45,803 nt of DNA from Chara braunii (GCA_003427395.1 BFEA01000429.1:918400-964202); one strand, 5' to 3'; positions 26,411 through 37,539 are shown, counted from the stretch's first letter. Program-made: numbers and translations. Notes: generated by a model not told the origin, from the sequence alone.

Positions 26411-27604
26411 CAATGTGATAAAAAGGACTGAATGGACAATGCAGTGCAAGTAGAATCTCAACAAGCAATGTGCATTCTAATACATACAAAATGGTGCTGA
26501 ATAGCGTAGGGAGACTTCGATACAAATCCTGACTTGACCGGGACTGACCTCATTCACATAGTATCAGATAGCGAAGCAGAATGCTAGAATGCTAATGACT
26601 ATCCCAATCAATGTTTGAACGCAGACCAAACATACATCGTATCCATCACAAGGTGTGAAGGAGCTTGGCGCTGTACACAGGAAGAAAGCGCCAGGTCCAG
26701 ACATACACAGACGAAGAGGAGGGAATCAGACGTGCAATGTCTGAAGTCCAAAAGTCGAGTCTGGATCCAATGTCACCAAGCTCTTTCTCTCTTCTCTCGT
26801 AGTCTGCAGATGCAGTGAAGTCAGATGATGAGAGGGTGAGAGGGAGATGGTGGACTGAGAAGAGGAAGAAGAAGAACTCTCTCTCTCTGTTACGAGTCAG
26901 GACTAACCTGTGATGTTGGCTCTGTGCTGCAGGTACCTCGAAGACGAAGCTGGAGCAACCGCGCTGCAGGTAAATACCTCTGGCCTCCGCCCAATCTCTC
27001 TCTCTCTCTAGTGCTATCCTAGCTATGGCGCCCAGCGCTGGAGACTACATCTACCTACTGCGCCCATCACTGAAGACTAAAGGCTAACGCTACTACTACT
27101 CCTGCAGCGCCCCCTCCAGAGTGCTGCTGCCGAAACCTGAAGACTACTACTGCCTCCTGCCTCCCCGTGAAGTGCATGGGAAGTCCCTATGTACTACCTC
27201 GGCCTGCCTCCTGCCTGCCTGAAGGGCGAGCCAGGCCGAGGAGGCTGCTCTTGCCAATGCCGAAGTGTGCCAGGGGCTGGCGCTGCAGCAGCTGTTGAGG
27301 CTGGCGTGGGGAACAGGCTAAGAATAGCCTGATCCTGAAACCCTGGTTCGGTGCCTGAGTTTCAGGGCCGGTCGTTCTGATGAACGACCGAAAATGGCCC
27401 TTCGTTTCAGGCTAAAAAGGTTGTTGCCATTTTTAGTCTGAAACCACACAGGGACTGTAGGCCCCTGTTTTCAGGCTTTCGGGTTGAACAGTCACGGGGC
27501 CTGTAGGCCATGGTTTTCAGGCTTTAAGCCTGAATTCCAGGCTTTCAGCCTGAGGGACGCAGGGCCTGGAAAATGGCCCTCGTGTGCAGGCGCAGCATGT
27601 AACA
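26411..27604 (+). mobile_element. LTR-like repeat, copy 2, inserted in the left pLTR
   Basis: Aligns in the same orientation with 22674-24118; the start is hidden by the N gap and the end is GCATGTAACA at 27595-27604. In the right pLTR the sequences on its two sides (the word CTCAATGCT and the A-tract) are adjacent at about 32840-32860, so this copy was inserted between them. Confidence 0.75.
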
Positions 27605-30451
27605 CCTCAATGCTCATGAACAACCAACTCGACCCCCTAGAGGTGGGGTAATAATGCCTCCTCCTTCTCGCCCAAAAAACGGCGCCAGTCAGTAAAAACC
27701 GGGAGCCAATCGCTCCACAGACCGCCAAACTTTTGAAGAAATTGCACAAAGCTCGATCAAAGAGACAATCCAGGTAACCTCTTCTCCACAACTCACATTT
27801 GAGTGAAAAGAGAAGGGGGAAAGCATAGTCTTTAGAGGTAGAATACGTCTTTGCACGATGAAGAAACGATCCTATAACTGCCTGCTTCTGCCGCCGATTC
27901 GTGAAGGAAGAGTAATCCTGGATATTCTGAAACCGTAATTTCCCATTAACATCGTCGGTTGGATTCTTGATTAACGGATGACAAATCACCCCAGTCCTTC
28001 CTCCAACAACACTGATCACACACCCCAGCTAGCTCCAATCATCACCTTCACTCGTTCTTTCCAAAGTTAAATTACTATCATAGCAACGACTAAACTGCTC
28101 AATCAGGCGCATGCCTTTACCTCGGTCACTGTCCCCCGTCTTCAGAGTAACAAACACAGACACATCATCAACCAGACGAAAACCATGGAACAATCTACAG
28201 TCACTCCCAATACCAGCCAAAAAGTTGAACTCATTGTAGGCACACAGTAGACAACCAAGGGCTGGGCTAGATACTTGCCCATTGGTATACCTACCACCTG
28301 ACGAAGCAAACGTCCTGCTGCCAAAATAAAGGTACGATCCAACTCAAATTTGACAAAGTCCAAGATCAGTTCAAGCGAAACACACTTCCAACCATCCTCC
28401 TTTCGCCCCTTCATGAGTTTCGTACCTTTTCCATGCTTCCTAACTCCTACCGAATGCACATTCTTATCCCTCCAGAAGTCAACAACCCAAACAAGTGCCT
28501 TCAGAATGCAGTGATGCAGGAGATGGGAGAACATCTCCTTGATATCAAACGAGGCCTCAGTGAGTACATTCCTCTTACCAAGACCCTTATTGATAACTGC
28601 CAAGCGTCCAAGTAACTCATCCGTGCTACGAAGGTTGAAGTTCGACTCTTTCGGCAAGTTCCACAAAAGGGCATTCACACAACGAGAAAAGATCCGTCCC
28701 CCCGATGCACAACACTTTGGGTAGGACGGGCAAATAGGTCTCCAGCGACTTCCATCTTTATGTTTAGGTATACAGTATGCCTGACCCAACCCCCCATTCG
28801 TATCCCACTTTCCCACAGTATCCAAACCCACGTGACGATAGTCATCCCGACCTTCCTCCAAGATTGCTGACTTCTCCAGTAAAACATTCTCAAAAGATGG
28901 GTTCTCAACAAAGAGTTTCTTCATACCTAAAGCGTACACTGTGGGACAACAAACGAAAGTATCCCCCATGTTATGGTCAATCGGGCTACAGACCAAACCT
29001 TGAAGAAGAGGGAGGAAAGGTTTCTGATCATCATCATAACCAACAGCAGCAGTTTCATTGACCGATCCAGATGATACAAAGCAATTGCCCACAACGCCAT
29101 TCAGTAAGATCGAGGGATCAATCGAAGGGAGAGACGGGTGCGCAGAATAACCAGCAAGAATCTGAGAGCGCAGCGAACTAATTGCGCGAGACTGTGACGG
29201 TCTCACAAGGTTCTTTGAATTCTTCATCCAAGGCGGAAAGAGATTGGAATCGTTAATCCTAAAAGAAATATGACCATCAAGACATGGAAGAGAGGAATCA
29301 CACGTAGAACATGCACAACTAGCCACTCCAGCACTTGAATACCCCTTGAAGTTATGAATCGCATCACCAATGCTTCGATTACGACACCAAACCACTCGCA
29401 TCCGCCTAGCAATCATACGTTTCCATTCATCATTCACATCCAACAGTGCAATCACAGCAGCACACAGTCTTCTGATCTTCATCTTACATAACCTATCGTC
29501 AAAAGTTACACGAATCACAACTCTCTTTCTAACCCGAATACCAAAGTGTGTGAACACCAACAAGATGCAACGTAACTGAAATCTAGTACGTTTCTCGCTA
29601 AAGGTCCGGATAGCGGTGTAGGCAGCAATGGGTTTACTAAGGTCCCATTCCCGCAATTTGAAACGAGTTCCGGGATTGGCCAACAAGCGAGCCAAGGGTT
29701 CCTTAAAAGCTAGGGAGCGACTAAGAAAAGGAACAATGGTATCAAAGGATAAGGTCAACCCACTCTTCAGCCAACCCCTCGCGTGACAAAACTCCAAGCA
29801 TCCAAAAACACAGGAAACCAAACTTCCTCCAAACAATCTCTTCAAGACCTTCCACTTGTCCAACAACAAATTACCACCAACACACCGCACCGTGATAGAC
29901 CGAACCGATCTGGATTTGCAGCACTCAAGTGTACTAAGAAGATTCCTCGTGACCTGACCATCATCAGGAAAGATGAGAAGACAACAGTTTCTAGAAAGGG
30001 AGGGGAGAACAGGGGCATCTAAAACACCAAGTCCTCTCTCACGTCTTACCTTCCGCAGTCGTTCCTTAAGTCCTGGTTGGCACTTCCTAGATCGTCTCGG
30101 CTTATCCCTGCTGTTTAGTGCCGGTGAAAGTAGCTGTATAAAGAAACATTCGGTCATCAACAACTCCTCCTGTGAACATCTACATATCGGAATAGCCACA
30201 TACAAGTGCACACCACATCTTCTAAGCCACCGGTACAAACGTTCATTCCTCTTACCACCTTCAACAACGGTTTGCTGGCAAGCTCGATATACATGCTCCC
30301 ACCATCGCGAATGTAGATCCCTTCTTGTACTTCCAACATACAAGTGACGAGTCCACAGTGAGAACAAAACGTACACAAGTGGCCCCTTCCAATCATCCTC
30401 AATACGATGTCAACCAAAGTTCGTACGACAGATAAAGTCAACAAGCTTCAT
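27605..30451 (-). pseudogene. Penelope-like retroelement ORF2: N-terminal GIY-YIG endonuclease + reverse transcriptase
   Basis: Probable start ATG at 30451 (MKLVDFICRTNFG), followed by an in-frame TGA (30412-30410). The frame is then open to 28142. GIY-YIG nuclease at the N-terminus: YVLFS, LYVGST, conserved Arg/His (SRWWEH) and TECFFIQLLSPALNSR with the metal-binding Glu. RT follows: CIPKHKDGSRWRPI (residue ~535 of the open frame), FDIKEMF (palm A, ~610), GIPMGKYLAQP (~696). A frameshift near 28240 moves into the frame holding FRLVDDVSVFV (palm C, Asp pair at 28169-28164); TAG at 28031-28029 follows. The same frame then gives the RT tail QKQAVIGSFLHRA ... ELWRRGY. The classic Penelope order has GIY-YIG at the C-terminus; this is the permuted type. 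Three lesions make this copy inactive. Confidence 0.85.
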
Positions 30452-30606
30452 ACCCCATGGTATTTGACCCGCAAGAATAAGCCCACAAACAACAAAGCAT
30501 AGTAGGAATCTCAACTCCTTACACCTAAGAAATTTAGAGGATTTAGAGAGAAAGTCACCACAGAGTCGCACAACATTCCACAGGTAAGTCGCATTCGGGC
30601 GTGATC

Positions 30607-32021
30607 CTAAGAAGCAACAGAATCACGCCCATCCTCCTCGGAGTTCTCTCCATCTTCTGTCACAACCAAGACTGAGTCATCACTATGTTTGTCAGACTCT
30701 TCCTCCTCTTCATCAAACGCACGCACAATCCGTTTCTGCACAATCGCCTCCTTAGTAGGCTCAAGCGTGGTATAAGTCACACCCTCCTTACTGCAGATAT
30801 CTACGATCTCCTCCTTCTTCGTACCCCACAACTGCTTCCTTGCCTTCCTCAAAAATGAATCCCGATCATTGCGTGCCACCGGACTCTCCTCGATTTTCCC
30901 CTTATTCTTTACCCCGGATGTAATTACCGGCGCCTCTTCACCAATCCTTTCTTTCCGCGCAGATTGTTTGGCAACCTCATCTAACTTCGACTTGAGATTG
31001 CTCCTTGACTTCTTCCGGCCAATCTCCAAACGAGCCATTTCCTCCTTCAACCGTTCCACCTCCAACTCTTTTTGTTTCCTAGCATTGACTTCCTTGAGTC
31101 TCATATCTCGCAGAATCGCTACCTCAGCCTGATGTCTCGCTACCACCCCTTTCAGCTTATCATCGACCCTCAAAGTACTCGACGAAACCCCGAGTGTCAG
31201 CCTTTGCCTAACCATAGCCTGTGTAGCGGGGGTAGACCCAATCACTACTACTCCTCGCTTATTACCGGACGAAGCGCTTCCGCCTTCCAAACTTCTGCGT
31301 TTGCTTCCGCATCTTCACATTGTCTCTGTAGGGCCTGGATAACCTCCTCCGGGGCCTAAAATCTTTTGTCTGCAACCTTCTGCATCTCGATTTGCTCGAT
31401 CCTCATCCTCTTCAACTCGTCCGGCTCAGCAGGGGGTCTAGCAACTTGCACAAGTGTACTAGCCACACACGCTCGATTTTGCAGTTCCTCGATCCCTGCC
31501 TTCAACTTGGCAACCTCCTCGTTCTCAACGCTCTTCTTCCCATTAACAACTTCATACACACGATCTAGTTTCAGTGCCACCTCTTTGTTGATCTAAGCCT
31601 GAAATTCCTCGCGCTCCTTGTCACGCAGCCTACGCTGTTCATCGTCACGTTCACGTTTCTTCTTGGCCTCCTCCTCACGTGCCCGCTAGCTCCCTTTGCT
31701 TCGTCAACGTCATGCTTGACCTTAATCTTCCCAACAATATCTTCCAAAACGATACCCTTTTTCCCAAATATCCACCCCCATTAGAATACCCATTCTAGGC
31801 AGGAAAAGTAGTCCCTAAATTAGAAGATTGACCGAACACCTGATGAGGTGGCGCAGTCAACAGTGGTGCTTGGACCGGCACTAATGTCGTACTAGTCGAC
31901 GGTAAACCACCATTGAGCGTTCGATCCGGAAGAGGGCAGTACCGAAAATATGTCCCCTTTGCCCGTAGTTGTAGCACGATCGTGGATCAGTCATATCAGC
32001 GTTGAAGTTGTTAAATGTCAT
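30607..32021 (-). pseudogene. Penelope-like element ORF1: CCHC knuckle + coiled coil protein
   Basis: Upstream of ORF2 on the same strand. From ATG at 32021: MTFNNFNADMTDPRSC, then a gag-type CCHC knuckle, visible as CYNYGQRGH in one frame and KGTYFRYCPLPD in another, so it is broken by a frameshift and one Cys is Tyr. A Pro/Thr linker follows, then a long Lys/Glu/Arg coiled coil, with in-frame TAG at 31595-31593 and 31358-31356. After another frame change near 31290 comes 227 open residues (QKELEVERLKEEMARLEIGR...), ending in an acidic Ser-rich tail (EEEEESDKHSDDS). Probably an RNA-binding chaperone of the element, by analogy with LINE ORF1. The name rests on position and features, not homology I can verify. 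Confidence 0.65.
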
Positions 32022-32088
32022 CTAGCAATACAGGTCGAAGCCACTCGACAGTAGTCTAACTCCTATGTCGGTTACTCCGTGTGTACAA

Positions 32089-33013
32089 GTGAGTAAGCAG
32101 AGCTTGCAACACTAGTGTGATGACAAAACAGACACAAGAGAAGAGGAAGAAGAGAGACAGAAGAATACGACACGACATTCTGTATCCTGAACACGACTTC
32201 ATATATAAAAATAAACTTGAAGTACAGACATGGCGAAAGCCCTACTGGTTTCACCTGGCCGCCAAGAACCAGGATCATCAGGGGCATGATAAAGTTGGTG
32301 CGACGGACAACAGATGTCAAAACATTTATACTACGACGTCACCTCATTTTCACCTCATTGGCCCGACAGTCCTTCAACGAAGCCGCGCGAAACCACAACC
32401 CAAGCACACATACTAACACCACATTCCCTAAGCTCAGGGATACACCGATCGAAACCAACAAGAAAATGAACTCAATACCCTATAACGGTCACTCGTCAAC
32501 ACCTATGCAGCTACTATACCCAAAACCAGCCAAGTACACCGAATCAACCCAAGTATCTCGTACAATCTACGTACACTAAATCAAAACAAAGCTCGATACA
32601 ATCCTTAGTCAATGGTCCATTACGTCCCTGCCCCAAAACCCGAAAATAGGTCAGAGTTCGATTCCAGACAGACCCCAGCCGCAGACTGCCCAAAAAATCA
32701 AATAGTGCATACCCTCCAATAGCACCTCAACTAGAGACCAGAGCTCGAAGTCAACAAATACCTATCTAAAAGGAAGGTAAGGAAAACATCGAACCTCCTA
32801 GGAAAAAGACAAAGAAAAAAAAAAAGAAAAAAAAAAGAAAGAACCCCCCAACTCAATGCTAATGAACAACCGACTCGACCCCCTAGAGGCGGGGGTAATA
32901 ATGCCTCCTTCTTCTCACCCAAAAAACGGCGCCAGTCAGTCAAAACTGGGAGCCAATCGTTCCACAAACCCGCAAACGTTTTGGAGAAATTGCACAAAGC
33001 TCGATCGAAGAAA
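32089..33013 (-). repeat. right pLTR of the Penelope-like element
   Basis: Two parts in the order expected of a head-to-tail junction: 33013-32857 matches the element's 3' end (27608-27775), then an A-rich tract (32803-32850), then 32802-32089 matches the left pLTR. ORF1 begins 68 bases inside. Confidence 0.85.
32239..32285 (-). ncRNA. hammerhead ribozyme-like motif (minimal type I), right pLTR
   Basis: Same layout as the left copy: GCCC, CUGAUGA (32281-32275), stem II, GAAA (32252-32249), then a stem III of two pairs (AC/GU) with a CA loop because one G is replaced by A, UA, and GGGC. Predicted cleavage is after the A at 32243. The core is unchanged between copies, whereas the flanks carry scattered substitutions. 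Confidence 0.76.
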
Positions 33014-33198
33014 CAATGTGGGGCAGGGCCCGCCCCCACGAGGCCTTCGGAAGACGTTTGTGCTGCCAATTTTTGTTTTCCAGCCCACAGCAAAAATGCG
33101 TTGGGGCGACCGAGAGACCGGCCCGGGCCACCGGCCGGTCCAACCGGGAGGACCGCGGATGGGGGAGGGGTGCCTGGTCCATCCGGGGACCAGCCCTG
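33014..33198. other. GC-rich spacer
   Basis: Unrelated to the element interior; rich in GGCCGG / CCGGTCC words. No gene. Confidence 0.4.
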
Positions 33199-33372
33199 AA
33201 GCTTAGTGAAAAAACGAATGTGCTCAATCGCATCAAGCAACTCATCAATATAAGAAAGGGGATACACATCTTTCACCATGATATCGTTAAACTTCCGATA
33301 ATCAACACATATTTGAATTCCCCCTCTTTTCTTCAAAACATTTACGACAGGAGAAGACCAAGGTCCAGAGCT
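33199..33372 (-). pseudogene. Ty3/gypsy reverse transcriptase scrap
   Basis: Translation reads SGPWSSPVVNVLKKRGGIQI, then CVDYRKFNDIMVKDVYPLSY and IDELLDAIEHIRFFTKL. This is the fingers/palm start of a Ty3-type RT, comparable to the RT at 45600-45790. Only about 58 residues remain; it is cut on both sides. Confidence 0.85.
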
Positions 33373-33787
33373 TGCAAAAGGCTGGCCGTAGCCGCACCCA
33401 GCTGCCCCCAGCCGGACCCGACAGCTGTGGGCAGGTCTGGCTAGCCCCATGTCCCACCCGGCCAGGTGCGGCTAGGGGATGGGAGGATGGCCCACAGCTG
33501 GGCTGGGGCCAGTTGTCAGGAAAAGGAACGGACCAGTTGATGTCTTGCCCTGATTAAAAAGAAAACGGGTAGGTGTGGGCGGGTCTAGACCTGGCACGGG
33601 TCACCCGTCAAAAGATATGCATATAGGGGTCTACACCTATACACATATCTGTGTAGGGGTACCGACCGCTATTTTTCATTCTTCCTCCCACGCTGCATAG
33701 CGGCGACAACCAAAAGGGCGGCAAACTGCGCCGTTGTGGAAAATATTTGTAGCGTATCGAGTTTGGCGCCCGGCGTCCCACGGGCTG
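33373..33787. other. gene-free stretch, CCAGCTG/GGGCTGG rich
   Basis: Inverted GCCCCAGCCGG / GGGGCCAGTT and GCCGCACC / GGTGCGGC words at 33385-33520 suggest a degraded hairpin element; similar wording recurs near 35380-35470. Nothing coding. Confidence 0.4.
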
Positions 33788-33955
33788 CCACTGTCTTCCC
33801 CCAAACACAACGGACCCTTATTATGGCTGTTTGTGGCCGGAAACATACCTTCCATACATTCATTATGAGGGTCCATTGTGTTCTGCTTGTGGTTGTAAAC
33901 ACAGCTTGCATACATTCATTATTAGGGTCCCTTATGTTGGAGGGAATACGGTGGT
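33788..33955. mobile_element. CTTCCCCCAAA-type MITE (copy 6), possibly two fused copies
   Basis: The left CACTGTCTTCCCCCAAACAC is mirrored by GGAGGGAATACGGTGG at the right. In the middle ATTATGAGGGTCCATTGTG repeats part of the right end, as if one copy had inserted in or joined another. Confidence 0.65.
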
Positions 33956-34379
33956 AGCTACCCGCTTGGCTCGACGCTCTTCTACATTGTGCGCTGCACG
34001 TCGCTGCATGTCGCTGCATGTCGCACTATGCACAGTGTGCAGCACGGGCAGTTGTGAGAAGGCAGGTGTTGCTGCTCGTCACTGGCAGTCGCAAGAACGC
34101 CGAGAAGGCAGGTGCATTCGCCCTCCCAACCACCCCCACCTCTCCTCATCCTTCTCTACCCTCACCTTGTCCCTGTCATAGTCCTCGATTTCCACCTCTT
34201 CTCGTCCTCCCCCACCTCAAGCTCGCACATGCATGACCATCCTCTAGGGGAAAGTCCCACTAGCAAGGATTGGATTAAGAGGCTGAATGTGGATGTGTTT
34301 TAGGCTGACATGCAGAAAGGCATCGATATCCATTTTTTGCACCTCTCTACAAACACACCCTGATTCAGGCGTTCCATCC
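33956..34379. other. gene-free stretch
   Basis: Contains a short TGCATGTCGC triplication near 34000-34025. No supportable gene. Confidence 0.4.
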
Positions 34380-34417
34380 CTGTCTCTTATACACATCTAG
34401 ATGTGTATAAGAGACAG
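34380..34417. other. second Nextera mate-pair junction adapter
   Basis: The same 38-bp palindrome as at 1139-1176. Here the flanks are not duplicates, so the two sides may have been joined wrongly. Confidence 0.93.
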
Positions 34418-34497
34418 GAACAAGGAAACAACAAACAAAAAACTGTGGTGGTCTTGGAACGAAACGGTTCATGCTAGGAACAATGAATAACCAGACA

Positions 34498-34505
<8 letters not shown>

Positions 34506-34554
<49 letters not shown>
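34506..34554. repeat. (GA)n microsatellite
   Basis: About 24 GA units. Confidence 0.95.
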
Positions 34555-34556
<2 letters not shown>

Positions 34557-34696
34557 CTGATAAACGATGCAGTGGCTATTACGGGCGTTTATTTTATTGT
34601 TTCATTTTACGAGAAAGGTAAGAGTACTTCCTCGAGTTCACATTGGCTATGAAGAACGGGAGGGGAGCTTACATGCACTTCGTCACGGAGAAGAAA

Positions 34697-34885
34697 AGGA
34701 TCTGGCAGGAATAGCGGACCAGATTCATTGGATATTACCTGATGTGTACGCTAGGATCTGGCAGAAATAGCGAACCAGATTCACTAGATATTACCTGATG
34801 TGTGCACAAGGTGACAGCCAAAGAATCTGGCAGATATAGCGGACCAGATTGACTATGTACTGCCTGATGTATGCACCAGTTGACA
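34697..34885. repeat. 55-69-bp tandem repeat, three units
   Basis: GGATCTGGCAGGAATAGCGG-like units start at about 34698, 34753 and 34822, each with CCAGATTCA and CCTGATGTGT. Confidence 0.85.
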
Positions 34886-35237
34886 GCTGAAGGATTGAGC
34901 GGAGGGATCTCTTTGCTAGCTAGGTGATCTAAGGCACGGGAAGAGCTGAAGGGAAGCCTAGGGACCATGGACCGAGTCATCTTGACATCACTAAGGCAAG
35001 GAATGGAGTTGTAGTATGGAGTATTTATCGATAGATGGGAGGACGTTGCTGTTTCTCTCTTACGGACAGAGCGATCCCATGCCCATGCCATTTCTTTGTG
35101 GCTTTTTTTTTTTTTTTTTTTTTTTTTTTATGGTTACGGATTATGCTGCCATGAAACAGGAGAAGCACAAAGGGGGAACCAGTACTCGGCTCAGAGGCGG
35201 CACCTGACAGCCCCGAGGTCGCCCCTGCTGCATTCCC

Positions 35238-35278
<41 letters not shown>

Positions 35279-36195
35279 GTGGGATTATGTTTGAGGGTCA
35301 GGGTGGGGGTAAGTGGTGAAAATAATGTCTGGGTCTGGGCAGGTCTTGTTGCAACTTTTCAACAAGGCCTGGGCGCGGGCAGGCCTGGGTTTGTACGCTC
35401 AAATCGGGCGCAGCTACAGCTGGGCCAGGTTGTGAGGATTTTCAAACAGCAGTTTTGGCTGGCTACGGCTGCCAAATATTATGGAAGTCCAATATAGGTC
35501 GGGCATGGCTGTAGGAAAAGTAGGAGTTTGGGAGCTCTGCCAAGATCCAGTTGCCGGTTTGATCCAATCATTTGCTTGAAACTCTTTGATACACTGATAA
35601 GCAGCTTAACACCACGGAGGCGAATATCGAAAGGGCTTGGAGCGAATGGGTGGATATACTCTTGTACGGAATCTACGGATATTATGTTAAATAATCATGG
35701 CGACTCCAATGTCAATACCAATGTCAATATTTCTAGTGCATTTGAATATGCATACATCAATCTTTCAAGAGTCCGTTGACAAGCACATGCGATGACAAAT
35801 ATAAGGTGAACTCGAACCATTCATAACAACTTTAATCTGGCAAAACACAGTTGCAAAAAATCGCTTTGAAGGAGCAATCGAAAAGAACGAACTGCCCGTT
35901 AGAGTGCAAAAGATTGTGGTGAGTAATTGCAATTCAGTTGACCTAATCATCTCAGCCGATTTTTCGTCGTGGTTGATAGGACCGGCGAAGCGGTCAGATT
36001 TCAAACTTCTCTCAAAGGTGTTTCCACTCCCGCTTTAATCATCCTAATCATTTTACCCCTAGTCAAGCGAGGGAGAGGATGAGACGGCACCAAACCACAA
36101 AAACTGATTAGCTGCTGATGTGGTTCACACGAATATAGCTTAGCTCGTACAAAGTACGATGGAGTAAGGGACACACAAATTGTATTATCGGGTAT
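34886..36195. other. long gene-free stretch
   Basis: Holds poly-T (35103-35129), (CT)n (35240-35273) and GGGC/GCCTGGG-rich DNA (35340-35470). Small AATGTCAATACC duplications lie near 35708-35735. No domain could be recognised in any frame. Confidence 0.5.
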
Positions 36196-36345
36196 CGTCA
36201 TTCCCCGAATGCAACACCCGATTGTTATAACTATATTTAGTGAAAGTCACAATCGAAATACGGGTACAATGATGATTGTATTTGGTGGACGTTTCAGGCC
36301 AGATAGAGGTACAATAATCGGGTGGTGTATTAACGAGAAAAGTAG
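36196..36345. mobile_element. diverged CTTCCCCCGAA-type element (copy 7)
   Basis: CATTCCCCGAATGCAACACC plus CGATTGTTAT at the left is mirrored by ATAATCGGGTGGTGTATTAA at the right. Arms are imperfect. Confidence 0.55.
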
Positions 36346-36469
36346 TTCCTTGCAGAGATCAATAACGGTTTGAGTGCATGGTGCACTTCGTGGGCATGGG
36401 GCCGCTGCCCTATAACACAGGCTTGGACAACAAGCGTATCTTCCTCAAACTGAAATTGCAGATCCCCGA

Positions 36470-37508
36470 AAGTTGTGGGGTAAGGGATTTTTCAAGGCTA
36501 ATAACTCCATCTTTCAGACACCTGCTATGGAGGAGGTGGGGCTTGCGTGGGCATGGCATGTAGAGCAGCGGACAACATTCCTACCTTGGTGGAAGTGCTA
36601 TCCCTCGCATCTCCGAAAGCTTCTAGGAGGCTGGCGGGCGAACGAGGGGAGAGACTGCGCCAGCTGGAGGTGGCCATCAGGCTGGCGGAGAAGAACATTA
36701 TTCGTAGTCCCGGGAATCAGCTCTATGAGGACACGCTCATAGCGGCAAGGAGGGAGCTGGCGGTCTGGCAGAGATGCAAATTTGATGGGCTTAGACTCAG
36801 AGGAAGGGTGTGTGCGCTGGAGGAGGGTGAAAGAATGACAAAGTACTTATGTCAGAAAATAAGGTCCAGGCGAGAAGCACAATGATCAACTAGCTGGTGA
36901 AAGGCGACCGGGTGACAGCGGAGCTAGAGGAAATGCTACAAATTGCAGCTGACTTCTTCAGAAACCTCTACGCCTCGAAGGAAGCTGACCATAGCCCAGA
37001 CCTGGTCCCAAATTGCAAGTTTTTGTCCCATTTAGACCATAATATTTCTCAGGCATATGCGGAGAGGGTAAATAGGCCCATAACACCGAAGGAGAGACGC
37101 GAAACACTAGTGTTGCTGCGACCGAACAAGACACCTGGAGGAGATGGGCTCTCAAAGGAGTTTTGGCAAGCATTTTGGCCGACCTTTGAGCACGAGTACC
37201 CCTCATTCTTCCAATTTACAAACAAGAGGGGAGCCTGGGGGATTACATTAGCACGAGCATTGTTACGCTCATCTACAAGAAGGGTGAGCAGGCGGACATT
37301 TTAAACTACAAACCCATCAGTGACACGCTCCTGTCGGTGATCTACAAGATTTTGGCCAAGCTTCTCGCCAACAGACCGAAAGAGATTACGACCAATTGCT
37401 TCCACCCTGATCAGACAGGGTTCATCCCCAGACGATTCATACTGCACAACGTCATGACCCTGTCTGAATCTGTCACCCAGTGTCAGGTACATCCGGGAAA
37501 AGAAAATG
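36470..37508 (+). pseudogene. L1-like LINE ORF2 fragment (post-EN linker and start of RT)
   Basis: FFKANNSIFQTPAMEEV (linker after the endonuclease) is followed, after a frame change, by RRLAGERGERLRQLEVAIRL and LEEGERMTKYLCQKIRSR. A stop (36883-36885) comes next, then LRPNKTPGGDGLSKEFWQAF (RT1). In shifted frame come ILAKLLANRPKEITTNCFHP and DQTGFIPRRFILHNVMTL (RT2/2a). The copy stops at the TTC microsatellite. It differs clearly from the 15641-21048 LINE, so it is a separate family. Confidence 0.82.
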
Positions 37509-37539
<31 letters not shown>

